Shown here piece by piece: positions 18,318 to 26,569 of a stretch of DNA of 64,000 nucleotides. The stretch's first letter is position 1. Each line of letters begins with the position of its first letter. The position numbers and the translations under genes are program-made. Under the pieces are notes generated by a model, which was not told the DNA's origin, searched no databases, and worked only from the letters and a program-made list of their open reading frames with translations. This DNA is from DASRDB01 sp035652815 (lineage in GTDB: Bacteria; Chloroflexota; Ktedonobacteria; Ktedonobacterales; Ktedonobacteraceae): contig DASRDB010000011.1 in the NCBI GenBank assembly GCA_035652815.1, forward strand, positions 62,001-126,000. The letters run 5' to 3'.

Positions 18318-19217
18318 TTAATGTGTAGGCGTTTCTTTCAAAATGCGGCGAGCGGCTGTAAGGTTGGGCGCAGTCGAGATTTGTATCATGAGGTCTTTCA
18401 GGTCTGTCACTTCTTGAAGTTGTGCCATTCGCTGCTGTGCTTTCTCTGTAAGAGAGGGAAATCGTCTGCCCACAATTTCCATAATGGAACTGCGCAAGAG
18501 GTCTAGCATCTCTTGTCTGGCCTGATTTCTCTCCAGTGTTCGTTCAAGCGCCACTTTCTGTTGGATATAGGGATCAGAGTCGAGCAAGCTGTCGTAGTAT
18601 TGCATGTGTTCCTCCACGATTTGTTTGTCTTTATTAGACAACGATTTGGACCGGCGTAAGATGGTTCGGAACCGTACCAGGTGGTTTCCGAGTTTTGGCA
18701 TTGTGTAATGCTGTTTCATTTCTTCGATGGCCTGCAAAAGAAGTTGCGCATTGGCTCCTTTCATAGCAGGCAAGAGCGCGTACATTGGTACCACATGATC
18801 GCGAATAAATTCCTGTGCGTCCAACTTCCACAAGGGCAAAACTTTGTACTTAAGTTCGAGAAGGACTTCATCTACACTCCATTCTTGAAAAGGCGGTTCA
18901 GGTATTTTTGTCTCAAAAGGATACATTATCATCGAAATGACAGGTTTGCGATGCTTGTCAAACAGACCCACATGGTACTTGAGCATACGTATAGGCATCT
19001 CTTCGTCTGAACCTGTTTGCAGTTCCATATTCAGAACATGCGGAATGCCTTTGTACTTGATATTGTACACTAAATCGGCCTTCAAAGTGGATCTATCGAT
19101 CTCGATATTTTGTTCGCTCACATATTGCGAACCGGGGAGCAATCTGGGCAGTACCTCTGCTACTTCGTCTCCCAATAAAGATTTCAAGGCGCTGTCATAC
19201 ATTTGCGGTTCGGTCAT
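18318..19217 (-). CDS. Rpn/PD-(D/E)XK-nuclease-family putative transposase-like protein
   Basis: A 299-residue protein of the Rpn (recombination-promoting nuclease, YhgA-like) group. The N-terminal nuclease core is visible: MYDSALKSLLGDEVAEVLPR, then KADLVYNIKYKGIPHVLNME with LQTG, giving the Asp...Glu-x-Gln pattern of a PD-(D/E)XK site. The C-terminal half is helical and charged (HMQYYDSLLDSDPYIQQKVA, QQRMAQLQEVTDLKDLM), as in family members with DUF4351. Such proteins are mobile and numerous in some genomes; the biological role is unsettled. AAGGA precedes ATG 19217. It is divergent from the glycosyltransferase gene. Confidence 0.75.
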   Translation of the reverse strand: MTEPQMYDSALKSLLGDEVAEVLPRLLPGSQYVSEQNIEIDRSTLKADLVYNIKYKGIPHVLNMELQTGSDEEMPIRMLKYHVGLFDKHRKPVISMIMYPFETKIPEPPFQEWSVDEVLLELKYKVLPLWKLDAQEFIRDHVVPMYALLPAMKGANAQLLLQAIEEMKQHYTMPKLGNHLVRFRTILRRSKSLSNKDKQIVEEHMQYYDSLLDSDPYIQQKVALERTLERNQARQEMLDLLRSSIMEIVGRRFPSLTEKAQQRMAQLQEVTDLKDLMIQISTAPNLTAARRILKETPTH

Positions 19218-19307
19218 ACAATGTCCTTAGAAAATAAGATGTGGAGCATTTTTTGTTGCTCCGCTTATAATAATGCAGCACTGGATCGGAAAAGCGGAAA
19301 CGTTTTT

Positions 19308-20204
19308 ATGCGAATTTTGATAATTCGTCCCGGAGCCATCGGTGATACCCTGCTCACCCTGCCAGTTATTCAGGCTTTGCGCCAACATCATGCTAATCCA
19401 CATATCACTTTCATAGGCAATGCTGCTGTTTTGCCTTTAATGCTTGCTTCTGGCATGGTGGAAGAGGTATCTGACTACCAAAGTTTGCAATGGAGCGAAC
19501 TGTTTTCAAGCAGGGGCATTCAACATCCCGGCACGCGAGCAATGATTGCACAGGCAAACCTCGTCATTTGCTGGCTGCGCGATCCTGATGGCATTGTAGA
19601 GCGCAACCTGTATAATGCGGGAGCAGGGCGCGTGATTGTTGCGCCGGGAAGACCAGCAACAAGCGACCGTACTCATATTGTGCAATATCTGGCGCAAACG
19701 ATAGGCTTGCAAGCTAGCGAAGCAAATTTTGTGTTGCGCTTGCCTGATGCTCCCCAGCATGTACAACAAACGATAGCTATTCATCCTGGCAGCGGCGGTG
19801 CGCAAAAGTGTTGGCCTTCAGCGCGTTTTGTTGCGGTGATCCAACATTTTCTAGGAAAAGGGCAGCGTGTTCTCCTACTCGGCGGGCCTGCTGATAGGGA
19901 ACGGCTTCAGTTAATCCTTGATGCTTTGCCTGAAGGAGCGGAACAACTGGAAATCATGCAGGATGCGTCCCTGATGAACGTGGCGTATGCTCTGCTGAAA
20001 TGCAAATGCTATCTCGGCAATGATTCGGGCATTACGCATCTGGCGGCTTTGTTGGGGGTACCAACGCTGGCCCTTTTTGGCGCGAGTGACCCGGCGGTGT
20101 GGCATCCTGTTGGTAAGGCTGTAAAGGTTATTGCTGCCCGGAGTTTGGAAGATATCAGTATTTATACCGTAATAGAGACGCTGAAGGCGTTTACTCATGT
20201 GTAG
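19308..20204 (+). CDS. Glycosyltransferase family 9 (heptosyltransferase-like)
   Basis: A 298-residue GT-B enzyme. The N-terminus MRILIIRPGAIGDTLLTLPV is the GT9 signature; the C-terminal half has IAIHPGSGGAQKCWPSARFV, LLGGPADRERL and YLGNDSGITHLAALLGVPTL with LFGASDP, which form the nucleotide-sugar site. In Gram-negatives GT9 builds the LPS core; in a Chloroflexota cell the acceptor is probably a cell-wall or exopolysaccharide. The start is set at 19308 rather than farther upstream because the family N-terminus begins there. No linked sugar genes are seen. Confidence 0.85.
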   Translation: MRILIIRPGAIGDTLLTLPVIQALRQHHANPHITFIGNAAVLPLMLASGMVEEVSDYQSLQWSELFSSRGIQHPGTRAMIAQANLVICWLRDPDGIVERNLYNAGAGRVIVAPGRPATSDRTHIVQYLAQTIGLQASEANFVLRLPDAPQHVQQTIAIHPGSGGAQKCWPSARFVAVIQHFLGKGQRVLLLGGPADRERLQLILDALPEGAEQLEIMQDASLMNVAYALLKCKCYLGNDSGITHLAALLGVPTLALFGASDPAVWHPVGKAVKVIAARSLEDISIYTVIETLKAFTHV

Positions 20205-20386
20205 GGCCGAATATGTCGTGTTGTTGGTGGCCGGGTGAAATCGCGCGATGCCAACCAATGTAGGGGGGCGATATATCTGACCCTACTTATTACCTATACA
20301 ATTGAACACAAGATCGAACATTATGTATAATGCTCCTCGAAGAGAAGTTACTGGCGCGTTCATCTTTTTAAAGAGGAGGAAGTAGT

Positions 20387-21199
20387 ATGCTATCTGAACC
20401 GCAGACAGAGGATAATTCAATCCCGTCTGGGAAGCTGGTCTTACCGCCACCTCCCACACAGGATGTGCCTACGTCCACTGGACAGTTTAGGACACCCATA
20501 CATCCAGGTTTGCTTATTCGCCAGTCGGAGCCGCCCGCGCCTCGGGGTCTGATGCCAAAAATCTCCTATTACTGGCGCAAAGATCCCGCCTACAAGGTAT
20601 TCTTTCTTTCTATCGCTCTTGCTGTTATTGCCGCAATATTCTTTGTTTCGCTTGCAGGTGCTGCCCTGTCAGGAAAGCTCTTATTCGGCACTACAGCCTC
20701 GACCAATGTGCCAGCCTATCCAGCGCCAAAGGGAACGGTTGATTTACAGCCGACCTTTTCTACGCCCAATGGCGGTCAGGGCAGCAATCAGAGTAGCCAG
20801 CCGCCAGCCGTTCCTACACCGGTGACACAGAACACGCCTACCGGCAATCCTTCGCCGCAGCCGACCTCTTCATCAGGCAATCTTAGCATCCAAATTGTCA
20901 ATTATCCCCAGTCGGTACGCAATTTCAGCTATGCGAGCGTCGTTGTCTCAACCAACCAGCCCGGCATCACGGTTACGCTGGTCATACGGTATAATGTCCA
21001 GCCGGGCCGCGCCTCTTCGCCTGTGCAGGTGACTGATGGCAATGGTAATGCAACGCTTTCCTGGCTGGTCGCGGTCTTCGCCTTTGGTCGCAAGAACGCC
21101 CAGGCCACTGTCTATGCCGTTGCTTCCGATCAGAACGGGAATACGGTTGCCTCTTCACCTGTGACCATTCAAATTACTGGCAATGGACAGGGTGGTTGA
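20387..21199 (+). CDS. Membrane-anchored protein with Pro/Thr-rich linker and C-terminal beta domain
   Basis: A 270-residue protein: a Pro-rich cytoplasmic N-terminus (1-70), one transmembrane helix at about 71-95 (VFFLSIALAVIAAIFFVSLA), a low-complexity Gly/Pro/Thr/Gln linker (about 105-165), and a C-terminal domain (about 168-265) whose strand pattern, such as YASVVVSTNQPGITVTLVIR, looks like an Ig/CARDB-type beta-sandwich. It is probably anchored with the C-terminus outside. AAAGAGGAGGAA (20371-20382) is a strong ribosome-binding site for ATG 20387. It lies upstream of the MoxR operon on the same strand but is separated by a family D palindrome and a promoter. Confidence 0.65.
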   Translation: MLSEPQTEDNSIPSGKLVLPPPPTQDVPTSTGQFRTPIHPGLLIRQSEPPAPRGLMPKISYYWRKDPAYKVFFLSIALAVIAAIFFVSLAGAALSGKLLFGTTASTNVPAYPAPKGTVDLQPTFSTPNGGQGSNQSSQPPAVPTPVTQNTPTGNPSPQPTSSSGNLSIQIVNYPQSVRNFSYASVVVSTNQPGITVTLVIRYNVQPGRASSPVQVTDGNGNATLSWLVAVFAFGRKNAQATVYAVASDQNGNTVASSPVTIQITGNGQGG

Positions 21200-21220
21200 T
21201 GGAGAACGAATGATTAGGGA

Positions 21221-21289
21221 CCAGGGCGACCGCGAGGGTCGCCCCTACGATCATGGATATGGTAGGGGCGACCCTCGCGGTCGCCCTGG
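21221..21289. repeat. Dispersed palindrome, family D
   Basis: CCAGGGCGACCGCGAGGGTC and onward (28-base arm, 21221-21248) pairs perfectly with 21262-21289. A near-identical copy lies at 57033-57100. Both sit just after a plus-strand gene. Confidence 0.88.
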
Positions 21290-21305
21290 TTTTAACTGTG
21301 CTGGC

Positions 21306-21335
21306 GTGACATCGCCTATGAAATAGGCGTATAAT
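21306..21335 (+). promoter_or_regulatory. Promoter for the MoxR/DUF58 operon
   Basis: GTGACA (21306-21311), an 18-base spacer and a perfect TATAAT (21330-21335), 44 bases before the moxR-type start codon. Confidence 0.65.
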
Positions 21336-21378
21336 CTCCATATTAACTTCTCATTTGTGCCCGTTGTAAGGATTGGTT

Positions 21379-22338
21379 ATGACGCAAACCGATGAAATTC
21401 TCCAGGTGCAGGAGGCCGCTCGCGCTGTTCGTTCCAATGTCAGTCAGGTGATGGTGGGTAAAGAGGAGGTCATCGATTTGTTGATGGTGGCCTTGCTCTG
21501 TGAGGGTCATGTTCTTTTCGAGGATGTGCCGGGCATTGGCAAAACCACCCTGGCGAAATCGCTCGCGAAATCGCTCGGCTGCTCGTTTCAGCGCATTCAA
21601 TTTACTCCCGATTTGCTGCCTTCGGATATTACCGGTATTACATTCTATAATCAGAAAAAAGGCGAATTCGAGTTTCGTCCAGGCCCGTTGCTGGCTCAGG
21701 TAGTGCTGGCCGACGAGATTAACCGCGCCACGCCGCGCACGCAATCGGCCTTGCTTGAAGCGATGGAGGAGCGCCAGATCAGCGTCGAGCGCGAAACCAT
21801 CGTTCTGCCCCGTCCCTTTATCGTGCTTGCCACTCAGAACCCGATTGAATTGGAAGGCACTTTTCCTTTGCCAGAAGCCCAATTAGATCGTTTTCTGATG
21901 CGCCTGCGATTGGATTATCCCAGCCATACAGAGGAGCGGCTGATTTTACAGCGTTTCAAAGAAGCCCAGCCACTGCAAGAATTGAAGCCGGTGCTTGCGG
22001 CTGAGCGGCTGCAAACACTGCAAGCGCGTGTACGCCGCGTGCGTGTCGAACCGGCGTTGGAGAATTATATCGTCGAACTGGTACGCGCCACACGCTCGCA
22101 TAGCGGTGTGGAACTCGGCGTCAGTCCGCGTGGTACACTGGCGCTCTATCGCGCTTCGCAGGCATACGCCGCCGTTCATGGGCGGGCATATGTGATACCT
22201 GATGATGTCAAACGAGTAGCGCGTCCGGTGCTTTCACATCGCATGATCGCCACCAGCCAGACACGCCTGCATGGGCAACTGATGGAGCAAATCATTGAAG
22301 ATGTGTTGCACACTGTTGCGGTGCCGGTGGAAACATGA
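21379..22338 (+). CDS. MoxR-family AAA+ ATPase
   Basis: A 319-residue MoxR ATPase. Walker A reads EDVPGIGKTTLAKSLAKSLG, followed by RIQFTPDLLPSDITGITFYN (MoxR-specific insert), Walker B VVLADEINRATPRTQSALLE, sensor 1 FIVLATQNPIELEGTFPLPE and arginine finger AQLDRFLMRL. MoxR proteins act as chaperones, often for von Willebrand-factor-A proteins, and are encoded next to DUF58 genes as here. ATG 21379 is chosen because AAGGA lies seven bases upstream. Its stop overlaps the next start (ATGA). Confidence 0.93.
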   Translation: MTQTDEILQVQEAARAVRSNVSQVMVGKEEVIDLLMVALLCEGHVLFEDVPGIGKTTLAKSLAKSLGCSFQRIQFTPDLLPSDITGITFYNQKKGEFEFRPGPLLAQVVLADEINRATPRTQSALLEAMEERQISVERETIVLPRPFIVLATQNPIELEGTFPLPEAQLDRFLMRLRLDYPSHTEERLILQRFKEAQPLQELKPVLAAERLQTLQARVRRVRVEPALENYIVELVRATRSHSGVELGVSPRGTLALYRASQAYAAVHGRAYVIPDDVKRVARPVLSHRMIATSQTRLHGQLMEQIIEDVLHTVAVPVET

Positions 22339-23711
22339 GCCGACAGTGGTATTATGTTGCCATAGCTATTATCTTTATCAGCCTGCTGATTCGCCAGCCT
22401 CTGCTGTTCCTGGTCGGCCTGCTGGTGTTGCTGATCTTGCTGGCGACCGCTATCTGGATCAGGTATTGCCTGCACGATTTGCGCTACACCCGTGAATTCA
22501 GTCAGCAGCGCGCCCTCTTTGGCGAAGAGATCACGCTTTCAATCTCGCTCGAAAATGCCAAAATGTTGCCTCTGCCCTGGGTGGAGATCGAGGATACTGT
22601 GCCGCGTTCGCTGCGCTTTTCAGGGCGCAACCTGCGCGTCAATATGAGCACCAATTCAGTGCTTTTAGAAAGCCTTTTTAGCCTGCGCTGGTACGAGCGC
22701 GTGACCCGGCGTTATACCGTCCAATGTCTTGCGCGTGGTGTGCATACCTTTGGCCCAACGCGCCTGCGCAGCGGGGATGTGTTTGGCTTTCAAACGCGCG
22801 AGGAATCGCTGTCAAACCGCCAATTCCTGCTTGTCTATCCAATGGTTGTGCCCTTGACCAGCTTCGGGCTACCGGCGCGCCATCCCTTTGGCGATCAACG
22901 CACTCCACGTCGCCTGCTGGAAGACCCCTCGCGTGTAGTGGGCGTGCGCGATTACGCCTACGGCGATGAACTGCGCCGCATTCACTGGAAGGCAACGGCG
23001 CGTGCCATGCAGCTTCAGAGCAAGGTGTACCAGCCCACGACCACCTATACGCTGGTGCTGTTTCTCAACGTGCTTGCCAATATCGACATCTATTACGGCA
23101 TTCATCCCGAGTGGCAGGAACTGGCGATTTGCGCCGCCGCTTCGGTTGCCAACTGGGCCATAGATCAGGGTTTTGCCGTCGGTCTATATGCCAATACTCG
23201 CATGTACATGCCTGAGTTGAGTATGAAGACATCCAGTGGGCACGAAGAGGACGAGGATGAGGCGGGAAAGGTCGATGCCATCATCGCCGACCAGTTGAAG
23301 CGGCGGCGCATTCATCTCCCGCCCGCCAGCAATGAGGAGCAGCGCAAGCGCATTATGGAGGTGCTGGCGCGCATTCATGCCTACTTCGGCAGCTCTATCG
23401 AGGAACTTTTGCAACGCGAGCGCACGCGCCTGCCCGCCGGTTCAACAGTTGTCCTGGTTACCAGCACCATCAGCGATCAACTGCTCGATTCGTTAGCGCG
23501 TATGCGGCAGTCGGGCCATACCGTAGCCATCCTGTTCATAGGTGATACGCCTGCGCCCAAACTTCCTACTATACCCGTATATCATATTGGAGGCGAGGAT
23601 ACCTGGAAGCAGTTGCTTGCCCAATACGCTACCGAACGCGGTATCGAACAACCCGAAAGTGGAGAGCAGGCGGTGGAACGCCTGTTGATTCCCGCTGGTT
23701 TTCGCCTGTAG
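22335..23711 (+). CDS. DUF58-domain membrane protein
   Basis: A 458-residue protein. Two hydrophobic segments at the N-terminus (about 5-45: YYVAIAIIFISLLIRQPLLF and following) are followed by a beta-rich domain and the DUF58 core, whose signature is VVGVRDYAYGDELRRIHWKA with TARA. The C-terminal part looks like a degenerate VWA fold (TYTLVLFLNVLANIDIYYGI, STVVLVTSTISDQLLDSLAR). DUF58 proteins pair with MoxR ATPases in envelope-associated systems. ATGA overlap with the MoxR gene indicates translational coupling. A charged insert (EEDEDEAGKVDAIIADQLKR) lies around residues 300-320. Confidence 0.9.
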   Translation: MSRQWYYVAIAIIFISLLIRQPLLFLVGLLVLLILLATAIWIRYCLHDLRYTREFSQQRALFGEEITLSISLENAKMLPLPWVEIEDTVPRSLRFSGRNLRVNMSTNSVLLESLFSLRWYERVTRRYTVQCLARGVHTFGPTRLRSGDVFGFQTREESLSNRQFLLVYPMVVPLTSFGLPARHPFGDQRTPRRLLEDPSRVVGVRDYAYGDELRRIHWKATARAMQLQSKVYQPTTTYTLVLFLNVLANIDIYYGIHPEWQELAICAAASVANWAIDQGFAVGLYANTRMYMPELSMKTSSGHEEDEDEAGKVDAIIADQLKRRRIHLPPASNEEQRKRIMEVLARIHAYFGSSIEELLQRERTRLPAGSTVVLVTSTISDQLLDSLARMRQSGHTVAILFIGDTPAPKLPTIPVYHIGGEDTWKQLLAQYATERGIEQPESGEQAVERLLIPAGFRL

Positions 23712-23755
23712 GAATGCTATGATGAACTTTGCTAAAATAGCAGGGGGTTCTCACC

Positions 23756-23790
23756 CCCTGTCATCCTTCGCGCAGCGAAGGATGACAGGG
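23756..23790. repeat. Family A hairpin, compact variant, inside a MITE-like unit
   Basis: CCCTGTCATCCTTCGC (23756-23771) pairs perfectly with 23775-23790 around GCA. Outside it, GATGAACTTTGCTAAAATA (from 23721) and TATTTAGCAAAATCCATCAT (to 23825) form an outer imperfect inverted repeat, giving a unit of about 105 bases. Confidence 0.8.
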
Positions 23791-23842
23791 TTGGATATTT
23801 CCTCTTTATTTAGCAAAATCCATCATTATTGAGGAACGATAT

Positions 23843-24667
23843 ATGCACGAAGGGGCAAACGAGGAAACAAACAGCGATGACCTTGAGGTAGAAATTTCCG
23901 ATCTACCAGACCCACATCAACAAGAGCCGCGCGGGCATCAATTGATGGTACGTCTGGAAATGTCTCCTGTTTTGCGCAGGCGCTTAGGGAATACTGCTCT
24001 TGCCACCTGTTCGCTGCTGCTCGTCTGCCTGGTTGTCTTTGGCGTGTTTCCTGATCTCAGCAGTCGGCTGTCCGGCCTGTTTGTGCCGCCTGCCAGTACG
24101 CCACCTGCAACTATTGGCTCACAGAACGAAACGCAGGGGTTCAGTCTGAAGAAGGTACTCTTCTGGCGTATCAGCACTCCGCCTTCCGTTCCGCTTAATG
24201 GCACTTTAGAAGCTGTTCCCCAGACCTGCCGTCGCTACACATCCTTACAGAATTTTGATGCTCCGGCTTATCCTGCGGGCGTTGGTGGTTCGCCGCTATG
24301 GGTGACAGGCTTTTCGGGACCGCGTGCGCTGCTCGATCATTTTGTGCGTGCCACGCCCCCTCGCTTTGGCTGGTATGAACGCCTTACGCTCGTCATGGCA
24401 ACCAACTATGCCAGCCCGATCACCCTGCGCGGCGGGACGATTGGCACAAGCGCCCCGCTCTGGTTCGGCGTCTATCCCCACAATCTGGGTTTGATTACCT
24501 ATATTGTGGTCAATCCCGCTGATCTGAACGCATCTAATCACTTTAGCGAAGATCAGTCGTGGACCGGTTTGCCTATCGCGCTCTATATTGCGCATGCCGG
24601 TTGCTATTATCTACAGGCAAACTGGGCTGGGGGAAGCTGGATAGCATTTTTCGCGGCAGGAAAATAA
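23843..24667 (+). CDS. Single-pass membrane protein, unknown function, third gene after MoxR/DUF58
   Basis: A 274-residue protein with an acidic N-terminus, one transmembrane helix at about 50-70 (NTALATCSLLLVCLVVFGVF) and an extracytoplasmic domain (about 80-274) with alternating beta segments and two cysteines (QTCRRYTS, HAGCYYLQ) that could form a disulfide. No family was recognised. The position after MoxR and DUF58 genes suggests a surface partner, though the hairpin unit at 23716-23830 separates it from them. GAGGAACG precedes ATG 23843. It ends at a strong terminator. Confidence 0.62.
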   Translation: MHEGANEETNSDDLEVEISDLPDPHQQEPRGHQLMVRLEMSPVLRRRLGNTALATCSLLLVCLVVFGVFPDLSSRLSGLFVPPASTPPATIGSQNETQGFSLKKVLFWRISTPPSVPLNGTLEAVPQTCRRYTSLQNFDAPAYPAGVGGSPLWVTGFSGPRALLDHFVRATPPRFGWYERLTLVMATNYASPITLRGGTIGTSAPLWFGVYPHNLGLITYIVVNPADLNASNHFSEDQSWTGLPIALYIAHAGCYYLQANWAGGSWIAFFAAGK

Positions 24668-24701
24668 CATTTGAAGGCGGATTTTCCTTGACTTTTGGCC
24701 G

Positions 24702-24758
24702 CCAAAATGGCACAAAAAGAGGCACCCAATTTGGGTGCCTCTTTTTGTGCCATTTTGG
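24702..24758. terminator. Very strong bidirectional terminator
   Basis: Arms of 28 bases (24702-24729 and 24731-24758; CCAAAATGGCACAAAAAGAG begins the left arm) are perfectly complementary, with A and T runs inside the stem. It sits between the convergent genes ending at 24667 and 24772. Confidence 0.85.
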
Positions 24759-24771
24759 GTGCGTTGAGGGC

Positions 24772-25167
24772 TTATGCCAAAGCTCTCTGACGCGGCTGGT
24801 AGCGGGTCTGCGAAACCAGGACGAGCAGAATAACGGCCACACCCGCGATGATGTGAGGCAGCCAGACATTTGGCGCTTTATTGATGAAACCGAACAGGAA
24901 CGGCGAGAGAGCCAGGAAGGCCGAGGCCACGAAGTCAAACACCAGGTGCGCCCACATGGGGATAAACTTCACGCCAGGAATGCCGAGTTCGTAATTGGTC
25001 AGCAGGCTGTAGAGAATAAGGCCGACGCCCAACACCATTGGAATAATCACGGCGGCCCCGCCTACGCTGTAGAAGCCAAAGATGAACGGGGCAGCAATAA
25101 GAGCGATGCCGCCGATATAGTCAAAGTAGGCATGCACTCCAGTTGGAATAAAGCGAATAGCTTTCAT
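24772..25167 (-). CDS. Small four-helix membrane protein (SPW-repeat-like)
   Basis: A 131-residue protein with four hydrophobic segments arranged as a tandem duplication: FIPTGVHAYFDYIGGIALIA and FIPMWAHLVFDFVASAFLAL are similar, each followed by PFIFGF or PFLFGF and a second helix. This two-fold layout resembles SPW-repeat proteins. The function is unknown. ATG 25167 is preferred because GAAAGGG lies seven bases before it; an in-frame start nine codons upstream has no such site. It is divergent from the sigma/Clp_N fusion gene across about 210 bases. Confidence 0.72.
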   Translation of the reverse strand: MKAIRFIPTGVHAYFDYIGGIALIAAPFIFGFYSVGGAAVIIPMVLGVGLILYSLLTNYELGIPGVKFIPMWAHLVFDFVASAFLALSPFLFGFINKAPNVWLPHIIAGVAVILLVLVSQTRYQPRQRALA

Positions 25168-25377
25168 TGCGAGTAACCCTTTCCGCTGAATCATTCAGCA
25201 CACAATTTCAGTTCATTCTCGATTGCTCAAGCGCCTGGATAGTGATTTCTTTGCGCTTGTCGCCATATGTACGGGATATACTGAAATGTGGATTACTTCC
25301 TCACTCAAAGCTCATCTGTAACGCCTACCTGTATACCATTATGAAAAAACTGAGGACAAGGAGCTATAGCAAGCGCA

Positions 25378-26544
25378 ATGCCGCCGTCGAACTATCCGGA
25401 GCGTCAGAACCGTTTAAACTGGCTGGCGGAGTTGTACCGCGCCTATGCTGCCGAGCTTCAGCGCTCTATCTACAGCAGAGTGGGCGACCTCGCTCTGGCT
25501 GAGGATTTGACCAGTACGGTCTTTCTCAAGGCGCTGCGCTGGCTTAGCGAGGATCAGCCTCCTGAAAGCGCGCGTGGCTGGCTCTATGCAACTGCTCGCA
25601 CGACCATTGCTGATTATTGGCAGGGACAGAGCCAGTACGAGATGCATTCGCTTAGCGATCTTGAGATGCAGTTTTTGGCGAGCGAGAGCGCGCAATACTT
25701 GGATCAGCAGGCTGAGGCGCGAGCGCACCATCTGCTTAGCCTGTTGCCGGAACGCGACCGCACCATTTTGACGCTGCGCTACCTTCAGGGGTATAGCGCC
25801 TCCGAGATCGCCGAGGTGCTGGGAACAAGCGCGAGCCATATTCGTGTGCTACAGTTGCGGGCATTGAGGCGTGCCGCTCAATTAGAGATCAGGGAGAGGA
25901 AAAGTATGCAGGAATCAGCATTTGACTCATTTGCCGGATTTATGACACCGGAGAGCCGCCGGGTACTCGATCTGGCCCGCGAAGAGATGCTCAATTTAAA
26001 GCAGTGGTGGATTGGCACCGAACACCTGCTCTGGGGGCTGGCGAGCGAGGGCAGTCTTGCCTCGTTTCTTACGCCGCTGGGTATCACGCATGAGCGCATT
26101 CACACTGGCATCGTGTTCATCTTTGAACGGCATGCATCACAGGGTACGCCAGTTCCTGAGCACCCATTCGTTCCAGACGCGACAACCGACCCGCTCAACT
26201 TACTTACTCCCCGCGCCAAACAGGTGATCATTCTGGCAGGCGAGGAGGCGAAGAACCAGGGCGAGAAGAGCATCCGTCCCACCCATCTCCTGCTCGGCCT
26301 GATGAACGAAGGCGAGGGGATCGGCGCGGGCCTCCTGCGTTCGCTCGGTATCAGCCTTTTGCAGGTACGCACTGTGCTGACTCCTCCCGCCGCTACTCAG
26401 ACCTGTGCCTTCTGCGGGCGTAGCGGCTCTCAGGTGGCGCGTTTCTTCCCATCAGAGGTCGGCATCTCTGAGAGCCATAGCCCCGGCGTTTTCATCTGTG
26501 ATCAGTGCGTGCGGCGTTTCTATGCCATGCTTGAGAACGTTTAG
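25378..26544 (+). CDS. ECF sigma factor fused to Clp_N repeats and a ClpX-type C4 zinc finger
   Basis: A 388-residue protein with an uncommon domain order. Residues 15-85 are sigma region 2 (AEDLTSTVFLKALRWL, ARGWLYATARTTIADYW) and 120-170 are region 4 (LSLLPERDRTILTLRYLQGY with an HTH SASEIAEVLGTSASHIRVLQ). After residue 177 come two Clp_N (ClpA/ClpC N-terminal) repeats: MTPESRRVLDLAREEMLNLK...IGTEHLLWGL and LTPRAKQVIILAGEEAKNQG...IRPTHLLLGL. The C-terminus holds Cys343, Cys346, Cys374 and Cys377 in a ClpX-like zinc finger. Clp_N domains bind substrates or adaptors and the ClpX finger recognises substrates, so the tail may tie sigma activity to proteolysis; that is inference. An internal SD-ATG at 25906 could yield a separate Clp_N/zinc-finger product. 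Confidence 0.85.
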   Translation: MPPSNYPERQNRLNWLAELYRAYAAELQRSIYSRVGDLALAEDLTSTVFLKALRWLSEDQPPESARGWLYATARTTIADYWQGQSQYEMHSLSDLEMQFLASESAQYLDQQAEARAHHLLSLLPERDRTILTLRYLQGYSASEIAEVLGTSASHIRVLQLRALRRAAQLEIRERKSMQESAFDSFAGFMTPESRRVLDLAREEMLNLKQWWIGTEHLLWGLASEGSLASFLTPLGITHERIHTGIVFIFERHASQGTPVPEHPFVPDATTDPLNLLTPRAKQVIILAGEEAKNQGEKSIRPTHLLLGLMNEGEGIGAGLLRSLGISLLQVRTVLTPPAATQTCAFCGRSGSQVARFFPSEVGISESHSPGVFICDQCVRRFYAMLENV

Positions 26545-26569
26545 GGGCTTTCTCGACTCGGTAAAACCC

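Noticed and set aside
18318..19217. Insertion sequence
   Set aside because: The Rpn-type protein is transposase-like in name only; no terminal inverted repeats or target duplications were seen around it.
20202..20286. Another dispersed palindrome (GTAGGGCCGA ... GACCCTAC)
   Set aside because: Pairing is imperfect and no second copy was found, so it is not listed as a family member.
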